Shown in pieces: positions 5,823 through 11,994 of a DNA stretch of 12,980 nt. How positions within the stretch are numbered: position 1 is the stretch's first letter; each line of letters starts with the position of its first letter. The position numbers and the translations under genes are program-made. The stretch is taken from assembly GCA_964593405.1 (NCBI GenBank), contig CAZQIO010000016.1, positions 1-12,980 on the forward strand. Reading direction: 5' to 3'. This DNA comes from CAZQIO01 sp964593405 (GTDB taxonomy: Bacteria; Patescibacteriota; Minisyncoccia; Minisyncoccales; GBS-2). Below the pieces are notes generated by a model. That model did not search any database and was not told where the DNA came from. It saw only the letters and a list, made by a program, of their open reading frames with translations.

Positions 5823-6419
5823 TTATCTTCTTCCCTCAAACGCTGCACCCAAAGTTTCCTCGTCTGCGTATTCCAATTCTCCTCCGGTAGGAAGACCTCT
5901 TCCCAATTTTGTTATTTTCTTACCAAAATCCTTTAATTTTCTTTCCAAAAATAAAGCAACTGCTTCCCCTTCGGTTGTTGGATTTGTAGCGATGATTACC
6001 TCTTTTATTTCTTTATCCCTTTTTAGCCTCTTTTCTAATTCTTCAATTCTCAATTTTTTTAACTCTTCCTTTTTTACTTTTTTAATCGGTCCTCCCAAGA
6101 TAAAATAAACTCCATTGTATTTTTTTGTTTTTTCTATCGCCTCTAAATCAACTTCTTTTTCAACAATGCAAAGCAAAGACCTATCCCTTGCTTTATCCTG
6201 ACAAATTTCACAAATTTCTCCGTTTCCCTCAAAAGGCTTAAAACATTCTTGGCAAAATTTTATTTTATTTTTCAAATCGAGCACCAATCTTGATAGCTCT
6301 TCGACTTTTTCCTTTTTCTCTTTCACTAAATAGAAAACAAACCTGGTAGCCGTTCTTGGGCCTACTCCTGGAAAATTTGAGAAAATTTCAATTAATTTTT
6401 GAATTGTCTTTGGATACAT
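5823..6419 (-). CDS. recR: Recombination mediator protein RecR
   Basis: A 198-residue RecR, the usual length. RecR rings act with RecO (and RecF) to load RecA on single-strand gaps. The domains in order are: a helix-hairpin-helix with FPGVGPRTATRFVFYL (residues 16-31); a four-Cys zinc finger at Cys56, Cys59, Cys70 and Cys73; a TOPRIM domain (about 80-175) with CIVEKEVDLEAIEKT and ATNPTTEGEA (144-153); and the C-terminal LGRGLPTGGELEYADEETL. The segment after GGPI (109-112), commonly containing SPLDGIGP, is instead lysine-rich (KKVKKEELKKL). Its ATG overlaps the dnaB stop by one base (TAATG), so it is translationally coupled to dnaB. It converges on rplU with a 5-nt gap and no terminator. Confidence 0.96.
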   Translation of the reverse strand: MYPKTIQKLIEIFSNFPGVGPRTATRFVFYLVKEKKEKVEELSRLVLDLKNKIKFCQECFKPFEGNGEICEICQDKARDRSLLCIVEKEVDLEAIEKTKKYNGVYFILGGPIKKVKKEELKKLRIEELEKRLKRDKEIKEVIIATNPTTEGEAVALFLERKLKDFGKKITKLGRGLPTGGELEYADEETLGAAFEGRR

Positions 6420-7786
6420 TAAAATTCCTCGCTAAAACTCTCGCTGAATCCTTTTTCCAGATCTCTAAAAGTGACACATCTTTCATCAAAATAAAGTTCC
6501 ACCCTCCCAACTGGTCCATTTCTATGTTTGGCCACAATAATATCGGCAATTCCTTTCCTGGGAGTATCCGGATAATATCTATCTTCTCGATAAATGAAAA
6601 GAACAACATCAGCATCTTGCTCTATAGAACCTGACTGCCGTAGATCTGCTAATTTTGGGATCGGTGGAGATCTATGTTCTACAGCTCTTGAAAGCTGAGA
6701 AATTGCCAAAACCGGAACTTGTAATTCTCGAGCGAGGGATTTTAGGGCTTTTGAGTTTTCGGAAACTTGTTGAACAGGAGAGGCTTCTGGGTTGAGAGGT
6801 TCTATTAATTGCAAATAGTCAACAATTACCAAACCCAACCCTTTCTCTGCCTGCAATCTTCTACACATTGCCTTCATTTGCAAAACTGTAAGAGAGGGAG
6901 CATCGTCAATATAGATTGGAGCTTCAGCTAAAATTCCCATTGCCCTTTGAATTTTTGCGAAATCGTTTTCTTCGCCTTCTGCGCTCAATCTTCCAGTTCT
7001 TAGTCTCCAAAGATCAACTCCAGAAATTGCCGAAATGAATCTATCTACTACCTGATCTCTTGACATTTCTAAAGAAAAGATCCCTACTGGCACTTTTTCA
7101 TTTATAGCTACGTTTAAAGCGATGTTTAAAGCAAATGCCGATTTGCCAATAGTCGGTCTGGCAGCCAAAACGATTAAATCCGATTTTTGTAACCCTGCTA
7201 AAATATTATCTAAGGCCGAAAATCCGGTTGGCAAACCCCTGAGAGAGGGTCCTTGCTTTGAAAGTTTGTCGATTCTTTCAAAGGCTTCTTCCAAGGTTTC
7301 TTTTACCGGAACGAAAGTTTGAGTAAACGATTTTTGGGCAATTGAAAAAATTCTTTTTTCTGCTTTATCTAAAATAGTGTTAATATCCTCCGATTCGTTG
7401 AAGGCCATTTGGCCAATCTCTTGAGAAGCAGAAATTAAATCTCTAAGGATTCTTTTTTTTTGAATTATTTTTGCATACTCTATTACATTAGTCGGAGTAG
7501 AAACTGAGTTTATTAATTCAGCCAAATAACCTCTTCCTCCAATTTCTTCCAACAAGTTTTTTTCCGCTAGCCGATTGGAAACAGTTAAAATATCAATCGG
7601 TTCCCCTTTTCTAAACAATTCCAAACAAACAGAATAGATTGTTTGATGAATCCCTCGGTAAAAATCTTCTGGAAATAAAAAATCAGCTACTTTAAAAATT
7701 GCCTCCTTGTCAATTAAAAGACATCCCAAAAGCGCTCTTTCTGCCTCGATTGATTGAGGAGGAAGTTTGTCAAGAACATCTGGCAT
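6419..7786 (-). CDS. dnaB: Replicative DNA helicase DnaB
   Basis: A 455-residue hexameric replicative helicase that unwinds DNA 5' to 3' at the fork and contacts primase and the clamp-loader tau. The N-terminal domain (about 10-110) starts with PPQSIEAERALLGCLL. It is followed by a linker and a RecA-like motor with Walker A ARPTIGKS (209-216, Lys215), Walker B LVIVDYLQL (319-327), ISQLSRAVEHR (362-372), LRQSGSIEQDADVV (382-395) and the arginine-finger-type AKHRNGPVG (419-427). All motifs are present, so it should be active; no intein is seen. The start is fixed by the family N-terminus and by a promoter placed for a leaderless transcript. It shares a 63-bp gap with the divergent glycosyltransferase gene and a TAATG junction with recR. 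Confidence 0.97.
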   Translation of the reverse strand: MPDVLDKLPPQSIEAERALLGCLLIDKEAIFKVADFLFPEDFYRGIHQTIYSVCLELFRKGEPIDILTVSNRLAEKNLLEEIGGRGYLAELINSVSTPTNVIEYAKIIQKKRILRDLISASQEIGQMAFNESEDINTILDKAEKRIFSIAQKSFTQTFVPVKETLEEAFERIDKLSKQGPSLRGLPTGFSALDNILAGLQKSDLIVLAARPTIGKSAFALNIALNVAINEKVPVGIFSLEMSRDQVVDRFISAISGVDLWRLRTGRLSAEGEENDFAKIQRAMGILAEAPIYIDDAPSLTVLQMKAMCRRLQAEKGLGLVIVDYLQLIEPLNPEASPVQQVSENSKALKSLARELQVPVLAISQLSRAVEHRSPPIPKLADLRQSGSIEQDADVVLFIYREDRYYPDTPRKGIADIIVAKHRNGPVGRVELYFDERCVTFRDLEKGFSESFSEEF

Positions 7787-7791
7787 ATTGT

Positions 7792-7820
7792 ATTTTAAAA
7801 CCTTAAAAAAAATTTGGCAA
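7792..7820 (-). promoter_or_regulatory. Leaderless promoter of dnaB-recR
   Basis: Read on the minus strand: TTGCCA (7820-7815), a 17-nt spacer and TAAAAT (7797-7792). The -10 ends 6 nt before the dnaB ATG (7786). The -35 is the complement of the one used by the divergent gene, shifted by one base. Confidence 0.55.
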
Positions 7821-7843
7821 GATTAAAAGTTCTCTGATAAAAT
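7814..7843 (+). promoter_or_regulatory. Leaderless promoter of the GT4 gene
   Basis: TTGGCA (7814-7819), an 18-nt spacer and the extended -10 TGATAAAAT (7835-7843). The ATG at 7850 starts 7 nt after the last base of the -10. No Shine-Dalgarno is present. Confidence 0.6.
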
Positions 7844-7849
7844 GAAAAA

Positions 7850-9001
7850 ATGAAAATTGCTCTAATTTCTTTTCATTCTTTTGCTGAACCTGGAGGGGTA
7901 AAATCTCACATTTTGGGGCTGGCAAAATACTACCAAAAAAAGGGAATTGATTTTAAAATCATTATACCCCGAAGAAAAATTGGGGAAAATTATGGAGAAA
8001 AAGTTATTCTTTTGGGGACGGCTTTTAAAATAAATTTTGGAGGAGGCATTAGCGATCTGGTTTTTAATTTTCTTCCAGGAAGTATAGAAAGAATTTTAAT
8101 GAGAGAAAAATTTGATATTCTGCATTTTCATAACGCCTCTTTTCCCTCTTTTTTTCAAATTTTGCTCTCTCCTCTCTCTTTCGAAACTACAAACCTTTTA
8201 ACTTTTCATTCAGACATTGAAAGAAGCAACTTTTTAAAAAAGTACTCTCGTTTTTTTGATTTCTTTATTTCTTTTTGTAATTTAAGATTAGATGGCATTA
8301 TTGCCGTTTCTCAAATAGCCTTTCGTTACCTAAAAGAATTTAAAAAACAAAAAACTGTAATTCCAAACGGAATTGATTTGGAAACTTTTAATCCCAACAA
8401 TCCAAAATTAAAAGAATTTTTAGATGGGAAAATCAACCTGCTTTTTGTTGGAAGAATAGAAGAAAGAAAGGGATTAATTTACCTTTTGATGGCTTTTAAA
8501 ATTTTAAGCAAAAAGTTCCAAAACTTAAGGTTAATAGTAGCTGGCGACGGTCCAGAAAGAGAAAAATGTGAAAATTTTGTTAGGGAAAATCGTTTACGCG
8601 AAGTAATATTTTTGGGCCATGTTGAAGAAAATTTACCTTCTCTATACGTAAGCTCTCATATTTTTTGTGCTCCTTCAATTTATGGTGAGAGTTTTGGAAT
8701 AGTAATCTTGGAAGCAATGGCTTCTGGTTTGCCAGTTGTTGGATTTGCAAATCAAGGATACAAAACCCTTTTTAAGGGAAAATTAGGAGAGAAATTTTTG
8801 GTGAGGCCGAAAGATTATAAGCAATTGGCACAAAAGTTGGAGGTTTTAATCAAAAATGAAAAATTAAGAAAAGAAATCGGAAAGTGGGGATTGGAAGAGG
8901 TAAAAAAATACTCTTTAGAGAAAGTAGGTGAAAAAGTTTTACAATTTTATGAAACTTGCAAAAACGCAAAAAAAGCTTTCAAGAAAGTTTCAATTTTTTA
9001 A
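7850..9001 (+). CDS. GT4 family glycosyltransferase
   Basis: A 383-residue GT-B fold retaining glycosyltransferase that moves a sugar from a nucleotide-sugar donor to a lipid or glycan acceptor at the cytoplasmic face. The N-terminal half begins MKIALISFHSFAEPGGVKSH (residues 1-20), with the glycine-rich loop typical of PimA-like enzymes, and contains DILHFHNA (89-96). The donor half has VIPNGID (170-176), FVGRIEERKG (199-208), VAGDGPE (230-236) and the EX7E motif Glu280-Glu288 in YGESFGIVILEAMASGLPVV. All expected motifs are present; donor and acceptor cannot be told. It reads divergently from dnaB, and its last 23 nt overlap the end of cysS on the other strand. Confidence 0.92.
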   Translation: MKIALISFHSFAEPGGVKSHILGLAKYYQKKGIDFKIIIPRRKIGENYGEKVILLGTAFKINFGGGISDLVFNFLPGSIERILMREKFDILHFHNASFPSFFQILLSPLSFETTNLLTFHSDIERSNFLKKYSRFFDFFISFCNLRLDGIIAVSQIAFRYLKEFKKQKTVIPNGIDLETFNPNNPKLKEFLDGKINLLFVGRIEERKGLIYLLMAFKILSKKFQNLRLIVAGDGPEREKCENFVRENRLREVIFLGHVEENLPSLYVSSHIFCAPSIYGESFGIVILEAMASGLPVVGFANQGYKTLFKGKLGEKFLVRPKDYKQLAQKLEVLIKNEKLRKEIGKWGLEEVKKYSLEKVGEKVLQFYETCKNAKKAFKKVSIF

Positions 9002-10370
9002 TTTTTGGACCCTCTTTTGTATCTTCAACCCACCAGCCAAGCTCTTTGATTTTTTCTCTTATCTTATCAGCCTTTTCAAACTCACCTCTTTTTCGATATT
9101 CTTCTCTTTCTCTAACTAATTTTCTTATTTCTGTTGGTACCTTTGGTTTTTTAATTTTTTCAAAACCCAAACCAAAGACTTTATCAAATTCCAACAAAAG
9201 AGAATATTTTTCTTGTTTTGAAATTTTTTCATCCCCGATTAACTCCCACATGAGAGCTATGGCCCTTGGAGTGTTCAAATCATCGTTGATTGCCTGCAAG
9301 AATTTTTTCTTGTATTTTTTTGAAATTTCCGATTTGAGATTTTTTTCAAAAATTTTTGGTTTAATTTGGGCGATTTTATCATAAATGCCATTTAAAGCGT
9401 TTTGGCTAGCCTTTAGAACTTCAAAAGTAAAATTTAATTTTGAGCGATAATGGGCGCCAAGACAAAAATAACGATAAGCTAAGGGGTTGTAACCTTGATT
9501 TATCAAATCTCCGAGCGTAAAAATGTTCCCGAAAGATTTTGACATTTTCTTTCCTTCAACCTCTAAAAATTCGCCATGAAGCCAAAATCTAGCCAAAATT
9601 TTTCCCCAAGCAGCTTCAGCCTGAGCGATTTCGTTTGTGTGATGAATCAAAATGTGATCTACGCCCCCACAATGAATGTCAAAAGGAACTCCTAAAAACT
9701 TTTTTGACATTACAACGCATTCTGTGTGCCAGCCTGGAAAACCCCGACCCCAAGGAGAATCCCAAACCATTTCTTTTCTTTCTTTTGTAAATTTCCAAAG
9801 GGCAAAATCGGTTGGATTTTTTTTGCCAGGCACCATTTCAACTCTAGCTCCTGGCAAAATTTTCATTTCCTTTGGCCAAAGCCTTCCATATTTTTTAAGT
9901 TTTGAAGTGTCAAAATAAATTCCATCTTCTGTTTTGTAAGTAAAACCTTTTTTCTCTAAAACTTTTATTAACTCAATTTGATCTTTGATAGTTTCAGTCG
10001 CCCTCACCCAAATTGTTGGAGGTTTAATGTTCAAGAGTTTCAAATCCTTTTTAAATTCTCTCTCATAAAATCTCGCGATCTCTTTTGCCGACTTTTTCTC
10101 TCTTTTTGCTGCAACCATTATTTTATCTTCACCAACGTCTTGGTCTGAAACCAAATGTCCAACATCGGTAATGTTCATTACATGCTTTACTTTGTATCCG
10201 TTGTATTCCAAAACTCTCTTTAAAATGTCTTCAAAGAGATAGGTTCTCAAATTTCCAATATGGGCAAACCAATAAACAGTGGGGCCGCAAGTGTAAAGTC
10301 TGACCTCCCTTTTCTTTATCGGTTTAAAAACCTCTTTTTTTCTTGTTAAAGTATTATAAAGCTTAAGCAT
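8979..10370 (-). CDS. cysS: Cysteinyl-tRNA synthetase
   Basis: A 463-residue class I synthetase, the usual length, which charges tRNA-Cys. It shows YTCGPTVYWFAHIGNLRT (residues 26-43, with the HIGH-type HIGN at 37-40), GKKMSKSFGN (273-282, KMSKS) and the zinc ligands Cys28, Cys218 (WHTECVVMS), His243 and Glu247 (IHHTNEIAQAEA). The C-terminal tRNA-recognition part ends ELGWWVEDTKEGP, as usual. It starts 4 nt after cysK, so the enzyme that makes cysteine and the one that uses it are co-expressed. The stop is TGA (8981-8979) at the expected family end, which argues against TGA being recoded as glycine in this organism. The 3' end overlaps the glycosyltransferase gene. Confidence 0.97.
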   Translation of the reverse strand: MLKLYNTLTRKKEVFKPIKKREVRLYTCGPTVYWFAHIGNLRTYLFEDILKRVLEYNGYKVKHVMNITDVGHLVSDQDVGEDKIMVAAKREKKSAKEIARFYEREFKKDLKLLNIKPPTIWVRATETIKDQIELIKVLEKKGFTYKTEDGIYFDTSKLKKYGRLWPKEMKILPGARVEMVPGKKNPTDFALWKFTKERKEMVWDSPWGRGFPGWHTECVVMSKKFLGVPFDIHCGGVDHILIHHTNEIAQAEAAWGKILARFWLHGEFLEVEGKKMSKSFGNIFTLGDLINQGYNPLAYRYFCLGAHYRSKLNFTFEVLKASQNALNGIYDKIAQIKPKIFEKNLKSEISKKYKKKFLQAINDDLNTPRAIALMWELIGDEKISKQEKYSLLLEFDKVFGLGFEKIKKPKVPTEIRKLVREREEYRKRGEFEKADKIREKIKELGWWVEDTKEGPKIKKLKLS

Positions 10371-10374
10371 TTTT

Positions 10375-11217
10375 TTATTTTAGCAACAAATTCCAATACC
10401 TGTCAGCATTGTCTGGAAAAACAGTCACAACATTTTCATATTTTTTCGCCAATTTTTTGGCCACCAAAAAATTTGCCCCAGAAGAAATTCCAACCAAAAC
10501 TCCCCTTTTGATCAAAAATTTTGCAGCTTTTATTGCTTGCTGGCTTTCAATTTCTATAATTTCGTCAACTAAACTTTTATCAAAGATTTTTGGCAAACTT
10601 TCATTTTTCCCAATTAAACCTTCGATTTTGTGTGTTATTTCAGCCGGCCTCACCCCAAAAATTTTCACTTTAGGATATTTTTCTTTTAAAGCCTTTGCTA
10701 CTCCAATTAAAGTTCCTCCAGTTCCAATTCCGGCTACAAAGGCATCAACCTTTTTAATTTGCTCTACTATTTCTCTCCCAGTTGTTTTATAATGGCATTC
10801 GACATTGTCTGGATTTTCAAATTGTTTTGGTAACCAAACTTTTTTAAATTTTTTTGCTAATTTTTCAACTTCTTTTGTTGCCGCCTCCTCTGTTTCCTCA
10901 CTAATTCTTACTACTTTTGCTCCAAGAGAAAGAATTATTTTTGGTTTTATTGACTTTACGCTTTTTGGCAAGACAGCAATGAATTTGAAACCCAAAATTG
11001 CTGAAATTGCCGCCAGAGAAATTCCAGTGTTTCCAGAAGTGGCTTCGATTATTGTGTCTCCTTTTTTCAATTCTCCTCTTTCAATAGCTTTTTTAACCAT
11101 ATACCAGGCCATTCTGTCTTTTATTGAACCGGTTAAATTTTTATTTTCCAACTTTGCCCAAATTCCATCAATTTTAATCAAAGGAGTATTTCCTATTGTT
11201 TTGAATATTTCTTCCAT
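10375..11217 (-). CDS. cysK: Cysteine synthase (O-acetylserine sulfhydrylase type, PLP-dependent)
   Basis: A 280-residue fold-type II PLP enzyme, somewhat shorter than the usual 300-320. It makes cysteine from O-acetylserine (or O-phosphoserine) and sulfide. The PLP lysine is Lys33 in LTGSIKDRMAWY. Other landmarks are EATSGNTGISLA (58-69, substrate loop), QFENPDNVECHYKTTGREI (132-150), AGIGTGGTLIGVAKAL (162-177, PLP-phosphate loop) and GISSGANF (243-250). This set is characteristic of CysK/CysM; cystathionine beta-synthase lacking its extra domains cannot be excluded, and CysK versus CysM is not settled. Transcription probably starts near 11330, giving a leader of about 110 nt with a long hairpin ending 7 nt before the ATG. 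It is followed directly by cysS. Confidence 0.9.
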   Translation of the reverse strand: MEEIFKTIGNTPLIKIDGIWAKLENKNLTGSIKDRMAWYMVKKAIERGELKKGDTIIEATSGNTGISLAAISAILGFKFIAVLPKSVKSIKPKIILSLGAKVVRISEETEEAATKEVEKLAKKFKKVWLPKQFENPDNVECHYKTTGREIVEQIKKVDAFVAGIGTGGTLIGVAKALKEKYPKVKIFGVRPAEITHKIEGLIGKNESLPKIFDKSLVDEIIEIESQQAIKAAKFLIKRGVLVGISSGANFLVAKKLAKKYENVVTVFPDNADRYWNLLLK

Positions 11218-11224
11218 AAAACAA

Positions 11225-11292
11225 AAACCTCTTTCTTTGAGGAAGCTGGTTTTTTCTAATTTTAAAACCAGCCCCCTCTTAGAAAGAGGTTT
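11225..11292 (-). promoter_or_regulatory. Long imperfect hairpin in the cysK-cysS leader
   Basis: The arms 11225-11253 and 11264-11292 pair at 25 of 29 positions around a 10-nt loop. There are three helices: 12 bp including ACCTCTTTCT/AGAAAGAGGT, then GAGG/CCTC, then GCTGGTTTT/AAAACCAGC, separated by two 2-nt internal loops. Read as cysK leader RNA, the distal arm contains AGAGGT, the only Shine-Dalgarno-like sequence, about 10 nt from the ATG. It may be a regulatory leader or a mobile palindromic repeat. No T-box landmark was seen. Confidence 0.6.
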
Positions 11293-11336
11293 GGCAACAA
11301 CAATTTTGATTTTTCAAAATTTTCCTCACAATTTCT

Positions 11337-11364
11337 ATCTTAAACAAGTCAAAAATCTTGTCAA
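11337..11364 (-). promoter_or_regulatory. Candidate promoter of cysK-cysS
   Basis: Minus strand: TTGACA (11364-11359, perfect consensus), a 16-nt spacer and TAAGAT (11342-11337). The start would be near 11330, well upstream of the hairpin and the cysK ATG. The -35 overlaps that of the divergent gtrA-like gene by all but one base. Confidence 0.5.
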
Positions 11365-11385
11365 GGTTTTTGATTTTGATAAAAT
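11358..11385 (+). promoter_or_regulatory. Leaderless promoter of the GtrA-like gene and dnaX
   Basis: TTGTCA (11358-11363), a 16-nt spacer and the extended -10 TGATAAAAT (11377-11385). The ATG at 11392 starts 7 nt after the last base of the -10. No Shine-Dalgarno is present. Confidence 0.6.
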
Positions 11386-11391
11386 AAGCCA

Positions 11392-11994
11392 ATGAAAAAG
11401 ATAGATTTAATTTTTTCAGCAATTACCGGAGAGGCAGTAGCAATTTTGTTTTTGTGGTTGCTAAAGAACTCAACCTTTAATTTTCCGATTTTGTATTCAA
11501 TTTTGCCAATTTTTTTCCCAATTTTGGCAATTCTCGGAATTTTTTTTGCTGAAATTGTCGGAAGAAAATTCCTTTTTGTTTATCAATTCGCCAAATTTTT
11601 GCTAGTCGGTTCTTTTTTTGCCGTCTTTGATTTAACAGTTTTGAATTTTTTGATGGTTTGGTTTTCAATTTCAAAAGAGCAAATTCTAAAATACACCCTT
11701 TTTGTAGTAATTTCTTTTGTTTTGGCAACACTTTTTAAATATTTTGCAAACAAATATTGGGCTTTTGAAAAAACAGAAAAAGAGAAAATGGAAAAAGAAT
11801 TTTCAATTTTCTTTTTGGTGACTGCGATTTCAGGTTTAATTCAAACTGGAGTTGCCTCTTTTTCTTTTAAATTTTTGGTTTCCTTTTTTAAAATTTCATC
11901 TCTTTTGGCTGGAAATTTAGGGAAGATTTTTGGAATTTTAGTGGCTTCAATTTGGAATTTTTTGGGATATAAATTTTTTGTCTTTAAAAAATAA
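11392..11994 (+). CDS. GtrA-like membrane protein
   Basis: A 200-residue membrane protein. Residues about 65-200 form a GtrA-type domain of four helices, with FAKFLLVGSFFAVFDLTVLN (about 67-86), FKYFANKYWAFEK (about 116-128) and the mirrored C-terminal NFLGYKFFVFKK. GtrA-family proteins act in cell-surface glycan pathways, in the best-known case moving an undecaprenyl-phosphate-linked sugar across the membrane. About 60 extra N-terminal residues add two further hydrophobic segments. It is in one unit with dnaX: its TAA and the dnaX ATG share one base (TAATG). The pairing with a clamp-loader gene probably reflects packing, not shared function. The start is chosen from the leaderless promoter and the lack of an upstream in-frame alternative of equal quality. 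Confidence 0.8.
   Translation: MKKIDLIFSAITGEAVAILFLWLLKNSTFNFPILYSILPIFFPILAILGIFFAEIVGRKFLFVYQFAKFLLVGSFFAVFDLTVLNFLMVWFSISKEQILKYTLFVVISFVLATLFKYFANKYWAFEKTEKEKMEKEFSIFFLVTAISGLIQTGVASFSFKFLVSFFKISSLLAGNLGKIFGILVASIWNFLGYKFFVFKK

Noticed and set aside
8979..8981. TGA recoded as glycine, as in Gracilibacteria/Absconditabacteria
   Set aside because: TGA ends cysS at the expected family C-terminus, and no conserved glycine in the other genes falls on TGA.
8956..9384. Plus-strand open frames over the cysS gene
   Set aside because: They are shadows of cysS, which has complete family motifs on the minus strand.
11225..11292. cysK leader hairpin as a T-box riboswitch or Rho-independent terminator
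   Set aside because: No T-box antiterminator sequence or specifier arrangement is visible, and there is no T-tract after the stem on either strand in the right place.
10805..11395. Plus-strand open frame of 196 codons over cysK and its leader
   Set aside because: It is antisense to cysK with no independent motif and would bury the divergent promoter region; treated as a shadow.
11531..11540. TTCTCGGAA half-site resembling the transposase palindrome
   Set aside because: Only one arm is present, inside the GtrA-like gene; no partner CCGAGAA is nearby.
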